Source: Serripes groenlandicus
Taxonomy: Eukaryota > Mollusca > Bivalvia > Cardiida > Cardiidae
Direction of reading: 5' to 3'
NCBI GenBank assembly: GCA_031761405.1
Contig: JASEVX010000013.1
Location: 43,659,991-43,723,990 of the forward strand
Length of the DNA stretch: 64,000 nt
Both the position numbers and the translations under genes were made by a program. Positions 23,819 through 34,501 of the stretch are shown here, one piece after another. Position 1 is the stretch's first letter, and every line of letters begins with the position of its first letter. The notes under the pieces are model-generated. The model was not told the DNA's origin and searched no databases. It worked only from the letters and a program-made list of their open reading frames with translations.

Positions 23819-24046
23819 TTAACCCCTTCCCACATACAACAAATCTGCAGCAGACGCCTTTGAAAACATCTTTGCAGTAATATGAAAAATCTCCATTTAT
23901 CACAGTTTATTCATCAAATAGAATTGAAAACATTGTGGCAAATGGTGCAATTGCTCATCATGAGCAATTTCACCTTTGCCACAATGTTTTCAAAAGTCGT
24001 ATGCTGCAGAGGTGTCAGAAAGCGTCTATATGTGGGAAAGGGTTAA
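23819..24046. mobile_element. TTAA-MITE B, complete
   Basis: TTAACCCCTTCCCACATAC to CTATATGTGGGAAAGGGTTAA, with the stem ATTGCTCATCATGAGCAATTT. Confidence 0.88.
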
Positions 24047-24590
24047 CCTTTCCCAACATGCAGAAATATTTTTATGGATCTGCAGCAGATGACTTTAATT
24101 GCTGCTTAGGATTCTCGTTTCCATCTTCTGTCTGTCTGTGTCATTGTGTCACACTTATGTCATAGTTATTGGGTATATACTATTGGCAGGTTCCTAATCC
24201 TTGACCGAGTTCCATGTTTGTTATAATAGGAGCAATTTCTCCTTTTGCAAGAATGTATTCAACTCTTTGCAATAATTCATACTTTTGCATTTAATGTTCC
24301 AAAGTTGTTTAGTATATCGGAAATGTGATTTTGATGCATGAAGAAAACATTGCTCATTTTAAATTAATTTTGAATTGTGCACACAACAAATAACATTATT
24401 TTAGGTGAATTTTAAATGCTAATAAATGAACAGACACTTCAAAAATTCATCTGCTGCAGAGATATCCAAAACTCATATTCTATACAATTGCGTCGAAAGT
24501 CATCTGTATTGGGAAAAGGATGAAGACATGCATTTGCATTGAAAGTCATCTGTATCGAGATTTGCAGATGCATCAAAACCATCTATAGAA
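24047..24590. other. Fragments of MITEs and the 165-bp repeat
   Basis: 24047-24200 holds part of the tandem unit. 24230-24540 has isolated pieces (GCAATTTCTCCTTTTGC, CATCTGCTGCAGAG). Confidence 0.5.
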
Positions 24591-24838
24591 GAGCCGTCCC
24601 GTGAGAAAACCAACATTATGTATCAACCCAGATCAGCTTGTGTAGTCTGTGCGGGCTTACCTGGGCCAAGTTGTCACATTCCGTCTCGGGGGATAGAGGT
24701 ATAGGAGTAATGATTCCTGAAACAGAAAAACAACAGAAAGCGAAGTGTCTGTCCAGGTTAGCCTGCATGGCATGCTTTGGCTGATCCGGGACTACTTTAC
24801 GCAGAGGCCATAATGTTGTTTTTCTCGCGGGACGGCTC
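24591..24838. mobile_element. GAGCCGTCCC foldback element (family 3), complete
   Basis: Terminal inverted repeats of about 30 bp: GAGCCGTCCCGTGAGAAAAC at the left and TTCTCGCGGGACGGCTC at the right. The interior repeats ATCAGCTTGTGTAG/CTGATCC-type arms. Confidence 0.82.
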
Positions 24839-25241
24839 AGATATCGATAGAAGGGTGAGGACTAGCATTTTCCAGAGACTATAACATGTTTATTTGCTTG
24901 CGTGCTATTCAATTACATTAATTACAGCTTCATTGTGGTTGATTTGATTAGCAGCAATTATTACAGGCAATTAATTAAATTAGCATGACCTAGGTCTTGA
25001 GTACGCAGTGTAATGAAATCACTAAATCAAAAAAAGCTTCTGGCTGCTTCACAAGAAATAGGAGTCCCCCCTCAAAGGCAAAGGTTTTCCGGCGCCTCCG
25101 AAGTACAGCAGAGTAAATTTGAACATTTGTTTTCAAGTCTTTAGGGTAATCATACTTATACATACAGAGGTTTTCCATAATTTTGCAAAGATGTTTTCAT
25201 TCAAAGTCGTCTGCTGCAGATTTGTTGAATGTGGGAAAGTG
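24839..25241. other. Unassigned AT-rich sequence and a MITE right end
   Basis: 25190-25241 (AAAGTCGTCTGCTGCAGATT, GTGGGAAAG) is a MITE right end. Nothing recognised in 24839-25190. Confidence 0.45.
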
Positions 25242-25666
25242 ATATAATTTCCTTATACAACAATTTGGCAGCAATTGATTATGAACGTAATCTAGGTAAT
25301 AAACATGAAAAAATTCTATAAATTATAAAGTATAATTATTGAATAAACCTGAAAACATTTGGACAAAAATAGAGTAATTACTCATTCTGAGCATTTATCT
25401 TCCTTTTGTCAATATGGTTTCAAAAGATTAATTGCAGCTAGATCTATGCATTGAAATGCATTTGTGTTTGGAAAAGGGTTAACTTTTTCCCACCTACAAC
25501 AAATTTGCAGCAGACTTTGAAATCATCTTAGCAAAAATATAAAAAAATTATCTGTAAATGAAAGAATACAAATTGGATAGAGTTCAAAACATTGTAGCAA
25601 AAGGAGAAATTGCTCAAAATGAGCAATATTTCCTTTTGCCACAACGTTTTCAAAAAAAGTTTGCTA
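25242..25666. mobile_element. Two diverged TTAA-MITEs (B)
   Basis: 25242-25475 ends GGAAAAGGGTTAA. The next begins TTAACTTTTTCCCACCTAC at 25479 and loses its right end near 25666. Confidence 0.68.
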
Positions 25667-25890
25667 CTTTTTTAATGAGTTTTGTTACGCAACTGGTTTG
25701 AAATTAATTGCGTATTTGACAATTTTAATTCATTTCTACACAAATACCCGCCAGCTTATCAGTATCTGTTGCACTGCTTAGTAATACTTAAGTACTTAAA
25801 AGCATATTTCATCATTTTTGTTTCCCTTAATATTTTGTAACATAAATGGTGGAATGTTTTAAAGTAAATGACTAAAGTCGACATAGAAAG

Positions 25891-26122
25891 TTAACCCTTT
25901 CCCTCATATAGACACCTTCTGGCGCCTCTGTAGCAGACGGCTTTTTGAAAACATATTGACAAAAGAAGAAATTGCTCAAAACGAGCAATTTCTCCTTTTG
26001 CCACAATGTTTTCCACTTTTAGTCATAGGTTATCCATTCAATTATAAAGATTTTCTATTTTTTGACAAAAAATATGTTCTAAGTCGTCTGCTGCGAAATA
26101 GTCATATGAGGGAAAGGGTTAA
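25891..26122 (+). mobile_element. TTAA-MITE A, complete
   Basis: TTAA at both ends; stem AAATTGCTCAAAACGAGCAATTT. Confidence 0.92.
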
Positions 26123-26274
26123 CTTGCTGAGAAACAAAACATGTATCTTTATTTTTGATAAGGGAAACAAAAATGATGAAACATGCTTTCAAGTGTTTCT
26201 AAGTATTTCTTAGCACTTAAGAAAGGTTGTTGGAATTGGAAACTGGTACTTAGCAAGCTATTGAGAGGTCAAGC

Positions 26275-26489
26275 TAACCCTTTGACAGCTGAAATTGATT
26301 ATTTGAAGCCTGGGCCACTATTATATAAAGGCAGGCCAGCCGGCCTATCAGTGAGTAAAACAGAGTTGAAAACATTGTGGAAAACGGAGAAATTGCTCAT
26401 AATGAGCAATTTAATCTTTTGCCAATGTATCTTAAAAATTCTTTCGCTGTAGATACATCAAAATGCGTCTGTAAGTGAGAAAGGGTTAA
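26275..26489. mobile_element. B-type MITE, diverged
   Basis: Left CTAACCCTTTGACAGCTG; right GCGTCTGTAAGTGAGAAAGG then GTTAA; stem AAATTGCTCATAATGAGCAATTT. Confidence 0.7.
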
Positions 26490-26662
26490 AATATGTCATT
26501 GCTGTATTACTTTTGGGGCTACATTTCTATTTCTTTAATCAGAGAAGGATGCATTTATGTTTATAAAACATCATTTTTGTGGTCACAGTGAAGACTGTTT
26601 ATGCACTACATCGCATGCAGGAAGTTACATGTTTGACCCCAGGCAGTGTCATACAACAAACT

Positions 26663-27520
26663 TTAACCCTTTCCCTCATATAGACGCTTTCTGATGCCTC
26701 TGCAGCAGACTGCTTTTTGAAAACATTGTGACAATAGAAGAAATTGCTCAAAACGAGCAATTTCTCCTTTTGCCACAATGTTTTCCACTTTTAGTCATTC
26801 AATTATATAGATTTTCTATTTTTTGACAAAATATGTTCAAAGTCGTCTGCTGCAGAATTGTCGCATGAGGGAAAGGGTTAAAGCAGACAGCGTTTTGAAA
26901 ACATAGTGACAAAAGAAGAAATTGCACAGAACGTGCAATTTCTCCTTTTGTCACAATGTTTTCCACTTTTAGTCATAGGTTATCCATCTGACAAAATACG
27001 TTCAAAGTCGTCTGCTGCAGAATTGTCGCATGAGGGAAAGGGTTAAAGCAGACAGCGTTTTGAAAACATAGTGACAAAAGAAGAAATTGCACAGAACGTG
27101 CAATTTCTCCTTTTGTCACAATGTTTTCCACTTTTAGTCATAGGTTATCCATCTGACAAAATACGTTCAAAGTCGTCTGCTGCAGAATTGTCGCATGAGG
27201 GAAAGGGTTAAAGCAGACGGCGTTGTGAAAACATAGTGACAAAAGAAGAAATTGCACAGAACGTGCAATTTCTCCTTTTGTCACAATGTTTTCCACTTTT
27301 AGTCATAGGTTATCCATCTGACAAAATACGTTCAAAGTCGTCTGCTGCAGAATTGTCGCATGAGGGAAAGGGTTAAAGCAGACGGCGTTTTGAAAACATA
27401 GTGACAAAAGAAGAAATTGCACAGAACGTGCAATTTCTCCTTTTGTCACAATGTTTTCCACTTTTAGTCATAGGTTATCCATCTGACAAAATACGTTCAA
27501 AGTCGTCTGCTGCAGAATAC
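26663..27520 (+). repeat. MITE A followed by a 165-bp satellite made from it
   Basis: 26663-26881 is a normal A copy. Units then start at 26881, 27046, 27211 and 27376 (exactly 165 bp apart). Each begins AAGCAGACRGCG directly after GGGTTA and ends GCATGAGGGAAAGGGTTA, so the left TIR is absent. The last unit breaks off near 27517 inside SINE-III-like 3' sequence. Confidence 0.92.
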
Positions 27521-27618
27521 TGGTAACTTACCCAGGAAATGCTGTGTTATAATTGAAATTTGTTGAAAGTGGCATAAAAACCCATACAGAAAACAGTTTG
27601 CCAAGGTCAACCCGAATC

Positions 27619-27845
27619 TTAACCCTTTCCCAATTGCAGACGCATTCTGACGCAACTGCAGCAGACGACTTATTATAACATTGTCGCAAAGGGGAAACTG
27701 CTTATAATGAGCAATTTCTACTACTGCCTTGATGTTTTTAACTCTATTAAATATTGATACTTTCATTTACAGACATTTCAATGTTTTAGTCTAGATGTTT
27801 TTAAACTTGTCTGCTGCAGATTTAGTGTATGTTGAAAAGGGTTAA
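27619..27845. mobile_element. TTAA-MITE C, complete
   Basis: TTAACCCTTTCCCAATTGC to GTATGTTGAAAAGGGTTAA. Confidence 0.82.
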
Positions 27846-27947
27846 CTGTATGTTGATATTTTATAAATTAGATCTAAAATAGTTACATGGGACTTATAAA
27901 TATGTTAAACAAATACAAAAAGGATATATTTCAACTAGTTTCAGACC

Positions 27948-28445
27948 TGAGTCGGTAGCGACACGGGCTGTCAATCCAGGGGTTGTGAGTTTAAATCCAA
28001 GCTCAGACAATATTCTTTCCGACGTTTGTCAAAAGTCACTGTGACATGCATCATTCGTCTTTCACCAATGGGCTGTTTAACCCTTTCCCTCATATAGACG
28101 CTTTCTGACGCCTCTGTAGCAGACGGCTTTTTGAAAACATAGTGACAAAAGATGAAATTACTCAAAACTCGCAATTTCTCCTTTTGCCACAATGTTTTTT
28201 ACTTGTAGTCATAGGTTATCCATTCAATTATAGAGATTTTCCATTTTTTGACAAAATATGTCCAAAGTCGTCTGCTGCAGAATTGTCGTATGAGGGAAAG
28301 GGTTAACAGTCTATGTGAAAAAGGCAGCCAGTTTCTTGGAAAGTATGTTGTGGGAAAACCAGGAAACGCATGAGTAGGTGAACTGGTCGCCGTGATATGA
28401 CTGAACAATTGTTGAAAACGGCATTAAACCCTAATCAATCAATTT
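27948..28445 (+). mobile_element. SINE-I interrupted by MITE A
   Basis: The head half is 27948-28076 (GAGTCGGTAGCGACACGGGC, GAGTTTAAATCC). The tail half is 28307-28445 (CAGTCTATGTGAAAAAGGCA to AATCAATCAAT). Confidence 0.88.
28077..28306 (+). mobile_element. TTAA-MITE A inside a SINE
   Basis: TTAA at both ends; the element body is 222 bp. The flanks GGGCTGT and CAGTCTATG are continuous in other SINE-I copies. Confidence 0.94.
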
Positions 28446-28454
28446 ATACCTATG

Positions 28455-28774
28455 AAAGTGTTAATTATTGCTTAGAGAAGTTTATACCACAATGTTTTCA
28501 AAAAGTGTCTACTGCAGATGTAGCATCTGCAAGTTGGGAAAGGGTTAACCCTTTACCTCATACGACAATTTTGCAGCAGACGACTTTGAACGTATTTTGT
28601 CAAAAAATAGAAAATCTGCATAATTGAATGGATAACCTATGACAAAAAGTGGAAAACATTTTGGCAAAAGGAGAAATTGCACGTTTTGTGCAATTTCTTC
28701 TTTTGTCACTATGTTTTCAAAAAGCTGTCTGCTGCAGAGTCGTCAGAAAGTGTCTATATGAGGGAAAGGGTTAA
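28455..28774 (-). mobile_element. MITE right half, then complete MITE A sharing a TTAA
   Basis: 28455-28548 is the right part of a B/C copy. 28545-28774 is a complete A copy starting at the same TTAA, with GAAATTGCACGTTTTGTGCAATTTC. Confidence 0.88.
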
Positions 28775-28855
28775 CAGTTACTGTTTCCTTATTTATAATA
28801 CATGAATTGCTAGATAATGTTTCAGTTTATTTAATCACACTCTGCCTAGTGGAGA

Positions 28856-29069
28856 TTAACCCATTACTTCACAGGGCTTTTCGTAGGTCGTCTGCTTTAC
28901 AATCATCAGACAAACAATTTCTCAGATCTAAAAAACTGAAAGATTTATATTGATAAAGAGTTGAAGATATTGCAAGAAAAACGATCACTTTCACCTTTTA
29001 TTGCAATGTTTTTAAAAGTCGCCTGCAACAGCAGGCGTCAAATGCCGTCTTTGTGAAGTAATGGGTTAA
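28856..29069. mobile_element. TTAA-MITE D: distinct terminal repeats
   Basis: Perfect 18-bp inverted ends TTAACCCATTACTTCACA / TGTGAAGTAATGGGTTAA. The interior keeps the same layout (CGTCTGC near the left, TTGCAATGTTTTTAAAAGTC and GCCTGCAACAGCAGGCGTC near the right), but the termini differ from A-C after CCC. Confidence 0.85.
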
Positions 29070-29159
29070 AACAGTACTTGCTTCATCATGGGATTCAAAC
29101 CCGTTAGACCAACACTCTACCACTGCACCAACGACTTGCATTCTTTCCTTGATACATAT

Positions 29160-29413
29160 GAGCTGTTCCGCGAGAAAACCAACATTGTGTACTCTGCGTA
29201 AAGTATCAACCCGGATCAATCTAAGCATTCCGCGCATGCTCATCCGGCAAGATACTTTTCGCCTCCTGTTGATTTTCTGTTTCATGAATCATTACTATAT
29301 ACCTCTAACCCCCCTGAGACGGCCCGGATTAGCCTGCGCTGACTGCGCAGTCTGATCTGGGGTCGATACATTACGCAGTCATTAATGTTGTGTTTTTTTC
29401 CGTGGAATGTCTC
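29160..29413. mobile_element. GAGCCGTCCC foldback element (family 3), diverged
   Basis: Left GAGCTGTTCCGCGAGAAAAC; right TTTTTTCCGTGGAATGTCTC. The interior has CTCTGCGTAAAGTATCAACC and the inverted GGTCGATACATTACGCAG. Confidence 0.78.
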
Positions 29414-30216
29414 ATGTGTATATTGTTAATACCAATTCTCTGTAACCATCAACCAAACTTGGCCACGCAAAGACACCGATTTTAATGAAACTTTGTCAGT
29501 TTGTAGGTTTTTGATGAAAAAACCTGGTAAATGATAACACAAATTTATTTTGAACCTTAGTTGCCATGGCAATGGACAAATTAGCTTTTAGCCAAAAACG
29601 TGTTACTTTTCGAGTGTAATTTGGGTAATTTACAAGTAATAATACACTTCAACTATGATTATTTTAATACATTTCGAGCTTGTATGCGTAACTTTGACAT
29701 ATAAGCTGTGTTTATTTCATTCTTAACTTTTTCAGTGCCAAAGGCAATATTGAGCTTTTTGCAAACAATGCAGATTCAGGTGAGTCAGCTCGTAACGAGC
29801 TGTCTCACCTGAAATCTGCATTGTTTGGCTGTGAGTTATAAAAATATTCCAAAAATCCTATAACATGAAAATAGAGTCGTCCGAGTTTGAACATGGAAGA
29901 GTCTACTTTAAACAATTCGGCGCTGAAAGGGTTAAAACATTTAGAAACATGACAAAGCTGGGAAAGAATTTTTAGACCAGATATTGGTCTCTTCCCATGG
30001 GTGGTCTTGTAACACAGGTTGGACTGTATTTGAAAACTGGATGAAAATGAGGTAATTCCATGGATTTAACCTAATGGGTTCCGAATACCAGACGAGACGT
30101 CAATACCATTGATGTTTGTTGGATGGATTCAGGTCTCATTGCTGAAGTCCACTTGGGAATTGATTCTAATTACAAGTACATTTCCAAAGCTGTTTCAATT
30201 TGCAAATTAATGAGAT
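29414..30216. other. Unassigned sequence with a strong hairpin
   Basis: 29763-29826 folds into arms of about 31 nt (AAACAATGCAGATT...AATCTGCATTGTTT) with one bulge, one mismatch and a 1-nt loop. The arm ends resemble the hairpin at 8937-8996. No gene seen. Confidence 0.6.
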
Positions 30217-30805
30217 ATCCTTTTCCCCACTTACAACACAATATCTACAGCAAAATTAAGTCTTTTGAAAATATTTTGTCCAAAAATAGAAAATCTCTAT
30301 AATTGAATGGATAACGCATATGACTAAAAGTAGAAAGCATTGTGGCAAAAGGAGAAATTGCTCGATTTGAGCAATTTCTTCTTTTGTGACTATGTTTTCA
30401 AAAAGATGTCTGCTGCAGAGGCGTCAGAAAGCGTCTATATGAGGGAAAGGGTTAATGCAGACGGCGTTTTGAAAACATAGTGACAAAAGAAGAAATTGCA
30501 CAGAACGTGCAATTTCTCCTTTTGCCACAATGTTTTCCTCTTTTAGTCATAGGTTATCCATTTAATTATAGAGATATTCTATGTTTTGACAAAAGTATGT
30601 TCAAAGTCGTCTGCTGCAGAATTGTCGCATGAGGGAAAGGGTTAAAGCAGACGGCGTTTTGAAAACATAGTGACAAAAGAAGAAATTGCACAGAACGTGC
30701 AATTTCTCCTTTTGTCACAATGTTTTCCACTTTTAGTCATAGGTTATCCATCTGACAAAATATGTTCAAAGTCGTCTGCTGCAGAATTGTCGTATGAGGG
30801 AAAGG
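30217..30805 (+). repeat. MITE cluster with two satellite-type units
   Basis: 30217-30455 has a B-like left end (CCCCACTTACAACAC) and an A-type right end. It is followed by 30456-30645 and 30646-30805, each starting GCAGACGGCG directly after TTAA and lacking the left TIR, as in the 26.9-kb array. Confidence 0.85.
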
Positions 30806-30995
30806 CTTTCCACATACAACACAACATCTACAGCAGAAGTCAAAAGAAGCAGAAGAAAAAAATTGAATTTATGATTATTGAATAGAGTTGAGAACAGTGT
30901 GGCAATAGGAGAAATTGCTCCTCTTTTGCCACGCTTTTTCAAAAGCCGTCTGCTGCAGATGTGTCAAAACATGTCGGCATGTGAGAAAGCGCTGC
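30806..30995. mobile_element. B-type MITE, diverged
   Basis: CTTTCCACATACAACACAAC at the left, CCGTCTGCTGCAGATGTG and CATGTGAGAAAGC at the right. Confidence 0.7.
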
Positions 30996-31062
30996 TATAA
31001 GCGGTTACTTCCTGAATTCAACCTTAGGCTATTTAAAATGTAGCCTCAAATTGTAATGAAGA

Positions 31063-31524
31063 GAAATATCTGTCCATTGGATATGCCTTTTATAGCTTTT
31101 TCCAACATGTAGACACATTTTAACGCCTCTGCAGCAGACGAATTTTGAAAACATTGTTGCAAACGGAGAAATATCTGTCCATCAGATGCCTTTTATAGCC
31201 CTTTCCAACATGTAGATGCATTTTGACACCTGCAGCAGACGAATTTTGAAAATATTGTGGCAAACGGAGAAATATCTGTCCATCCAATGCCTTTCATAGC
31301 CCTTTCCAACATGTAGACGCATTTTGACACCTCTGCAGCAGACGGCTCTTTGAAAACATAGTCACAAAAGAAGAAATTGCTCAAAACAAGCAATTTCTTC
31401 TTTTGCCACAATGTTTTCCACTTTAAGTCATAGGTTATCCATTAATTTATAGAGATTTTCCATTTGTTGACAAAATATGTTCAAAGTCGTCTGCTGCAGA
31501 ATTGTCGTATGAGGGAAAGCGTTA
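31063..31524 (+). repeat. Half-MITE tandem repeat ending in a chimeric MITE A
   Basis: The unit GAAATATCTGTCCAT, GCCTTT.ATAGC, CTTTCCAACATGTAGAC, CTGCAGCAGACGAATTTTG recurs at about 31068, 31170 and 31272 (period about 102). The third copy continues as MITE A (GACGGCTCTTTGAAAACATA) to the right end GAGGGAAAGCGTTA at 31524. Confidence 0.78.
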
Positions 31525-31529
31525 GAAGT

Positions 31530-32335
31530 CCCATTGCTGTAGGTAGGTCTATTAATCTATTACATGTGGGAAATTATTTAAATATAACAATAGGAGAAAA
31601 GGGATGTGCAATTAAAGTGGTGAAAGTAATTGTCTGACTCGGAGCATCTATTCGTAATAAGTTTTGTTAATTTTACCTACATGTCTTTTAACCCTTTCCC
31701 ACATACAGACGCTTTCTGACGCCTCTGCAGCAGACATCTTTTGAAAACATTGTGACAAAAGGAGTAATTGCTCCCATTGTCTCAATGTTTTCATCTCGAT
31801 TCATTAATTATATTTTCATTCATAGATATTTTCAATATTTTCGCTTATATGTTTTCAAAGTCATCTGCTGCAGATTTGTTGTATGTGGGAAAGGGTTAAA
31901 GTCGGCTGCTGCAGATATCAAGACATTGTAAGTGGGAAACAGTTAAATGATCACATCCGGAGAAAGAGGATATGCAATTAAAGTGGTGAAAGTAATAAAA
32001 ATTGTCTGATTGCATCTATTTATAGTAAGTTTTGTTAGTTTTACCTACATGTTTTTTAAAGTCATCTCTGCTGCAGATATCTTGCATGTCAGGGAAATGG
32101 CTAAATTATCACATCAGTAGAAAGGGGATATGCAATTAAAATGGTGAAGGTAAATTGTCTGATTGCAACTATTCCTAATTAGTATTGTTAGTTTTTACCT
32201 ACATGTTTTTTAAAGTCGTCTGCTGCAGATATATCTTGTAAGTCAGGGAAATGGTTAAATTATCACATCAGGAGAAAGGGGATGTGCAAAGTGGTGAAAG
32301 TAATTGTCTGATTGCATCTATTCATGTAGCTCAAT
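31530..32335. repeat. Tandem repeat, about 150 bp, hit by one MITE
   Basis: Units contain GGAGAAAGGGGATATGCAAT, TAAAGTGGTGAAAGTAATTG, CATCTATTC and TTTTACCTACATGTTTT, then TTAAAGTC and GTCTGCTGCAGATAT. They start near 31530, 31905, 32060 and 32215. Confidence 0.8.
31688..31899. mobile_element. TTAA-MITE C in a tandem unit with empty-site relatives
   Basis: Filled site: ACATGTCTT-TTAA-element-TTAA-AGTCGGCTGCTG. Empty units near 32050 and 32205 read ACATGTTTT-TTAA-AGTC. Confidence 0.92.
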
Positions 32336-32620
32336 AGAGCCTGTCCATTTAAAAAAAAAAGGTATAAGCTGGCTTCCCCTATATGAACAGTGTAGATCCA
32401 GATCACTGTTAAAATATTACTTATGTAGCATTGTTAGAAGCTTCTGTCGACTTGTGTGGACTCTGAAATGATTTGGGCAGACGGACAGGCTAATATGAGC
32501 CTATACTCTGTTAATTAAAATTCAGAAATGCAAACTTGTATCTTTTTCCCATGGACTGGCTCAATTCATCTATTGACTAGCTTTGTGTTTTTCGGAAAAA
32601 TGCCAGGCTTAAGGCGATTT
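32336..32620. other. Unassigned, small hairpins
   Basis: AACAGTGTAGATCCAGATCA and nearby short palindromes; no gene or known repeat recognised. Confidence 0.4.
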
Positions 32621-33001
32621 TTAACCCGTTCACACTCATGTAGCAGAGGATTTTGAAAACATTGTGGCGAAAGGATTAAATTGCTCATTTTGAGCAATTT
32701 CAACTTTTTCAGTAATCATACCTTCATTTATAGAGAGTTACCATATTTTTGCTAATTTGGTTTCAAAGTCGACAGGAATCCGCTGTGGTCGAGTGGTTAG
32801 CGTCGGGGATTTCGAAACCGGGTGTCCCGTCATGGTGGAGTGCCCTTGGGCAAGGCACATTTTCTAGCCTAGTACTGGTTTGTTTACCCAGGGTCATGAA
32901 TAATTAAATTTAATTGCGCGCTAAATGACCTTAGCTGTCGATGAGCCATAAAACAATATACTTTCATTCAAAGTCGACTGCTGTATGTGGGAAAGGGTTA
33001 A
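32621..33001. mobile_element. C-type MITE interrupted by SINE-II
   Basis: TTAA at 32621 and 32998. SINE-II (+) occupies 32774-32966 with a perfect 12-bp duplication TTCAAAGTCGAC at 32762-32773 and 32967-32978. The SINE's usual tail is replaced by unrelated sequence. Confidence 0.88.
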
Positions 33002-33049
33002 TGCAATGTATATGTTAGTTTCACTGGCAGCGGATATAGAGTCACATGT

Positions 33050-33286
33050 TTAACCCTACCCTCATATAGACGCTTTCTGACGCCTCTGCAGCAGACAGCC
33101 TTTTGAAAACATAGTGACAAAAGAAGAAATTGCTCAAAACAAGCAATTTCTCCTTTGGCCACAATGTTTTCCACTTTTAGTCATAGGTTATCCATTTAAT
33201 TATAAATAGAGATGTTCCATTTTTGGACAAAACATGTTCAAAGTCGTCTGCTGCAGAATTGTCTTATGATCGAGGGAAAGGGTTAA
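33050..33286 (+). mobile_element. TTAA-MITE A, complete
   Basis: TTAACCCTACCCTCATATAG to a right end with a small insertion (TTATGATCGAGGGAAAGGG). Confidence 0.9.
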
Positions 33287-33346
33287 CCATGTGATCGTCG
33301 TCACGATAATATCAGCCACGCCATGTGAAGACTGACCTTCAGATGT

Positions 33347-33536
33347 ACAGTCAAACCTGTGCTTAAAGACCTCCTTAGAATAGCGATTCCCTGTCTATAG
33401 CAACCACACGTTAAGTTACCAATTACTCACTTTCTGCATAAATTACCCTGTAATTGAAGACCACCTGTGGACACAGACCATATTGTTGTGTTCCCATGGA
33501 TGGTATTTATACACAGTTTCTACTGTATATATACAA
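33347..33536. mobile_element. ACAGTCAAACCTGTG TIR element (family 4)
   Basis: Left ACAGTCAAACCTGTGCTTAA; right CACAGTTTCTACTGT. The interior has CCCTGTCTATAGCAACCACAC. Relatives at 51962-52349 and 57958-58347 are each split by a MITE. Confidence 0.72.
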
Positions 33537-33570
33537 TATACATTGCGCTGAATGGGATTAGATTCTTTAT

Positions 33571-33857
33571 TCTAACGTTTTCTCTCATACAATGCATTTG
33601 CAGCTGACGACTTTGAAAACATAAATTTATTCGTAAAAAATATGAAAAATGTCCATAAATGAGAGTTTAATTATAAATTGAATAGTTGGAAACAATGTGG
33701 CAAAAGGCGAAATTGCTCATCAGTTTCTCCTTTTGCCATAATGTTAATTTTCAACATTAACTCTAATCAGTTAATAAATATCCATTTATAGAGATATGTT
33801 TAGCCTAGATGTTTTTCAAAGTTGTGTGCTGCAGATTTTTATGTGGGTAAGGGTTAA
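33571..33857. mobile_element. B-type MITE, diverged
   Basis: GTTTTCTCTCATACAATGC to TTATGTGGGTAAGGGTTAA. Confidence 0.72.
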
Positions 33858-34501
33858 AATGGTTGCACTTTCTGACATATTCTAATTAACTTCCTGACTT
33901 TCAGATAGCCTTCTTTCTTCCTGATACATTTTGTCTCCTGAGTGCTAAACTGTGGTAATTCAAGCATGATCAAAGACAGATTTACTTTAGTTTTGCACTC
34001 ATTGGATGTTTTTGCCAACCAGAAATATTTTTGCAATGAAAACTAACGCTTTATCACATGCACATTTGAATGGTAACCATTAGTGACTGATTCTAGTCCA
34101 GTTTAAGACTTATTACATTTGTAGCCATTGCATCTATTCTTAGTCTAAAATCATCTCTTTCACATAAGTTACCAGTACTACTGGTCCATTAAGCCAGTCA
34201 GTCGTAATGCTAACCCCACAACCCTGAGCGCCAAGAATGGCAGCAATTTCTTCTGTTTTAAAGACCTGGCAGGGGATCGTACTTGCGACCTCCCATACCC
34301 GAGGCAGACGCTCTACCACAACACAACCCAGGCGGTGTACTAAAAGAAATGACTCGCTGAAACGATTCTTTTGAGTACCTGCAGCATCTTATTTAAAGCT
34401 TAGTATTCTATGACAAGGCACGTCCACAAACTGCGCAGATTATCAAACCTTCCTGTACAGAGTGAACTAAAGTTAATTAATGTCTTTAATGTCTTTTTCA
34501 G
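33858..34501. other. Region upstream of the first exon seen
   Basis: 34187-34338 is a minus-strand SINE-III fragment (GTCGTAATGCTAACCC, GGGGATCGTACTTGCGACC). 34340-34395 resembles the interior of family 2 (ATTCTTTTGAGTACC). No promoter element is recognised; 34475-34501 is the pyrimidine-rich acceptor region. Confidence 0.55.

Noticed and set aside
26663..27520. CRISPR-like array (regular repeats)
   Set aside because: Units abut without unique spacers and derive from a MITE; the genome is animal.
1..34500. A second gene upstream
   Set aside because: No frame has recognisable domains or consistent splice sites; most overlap identified repeats.
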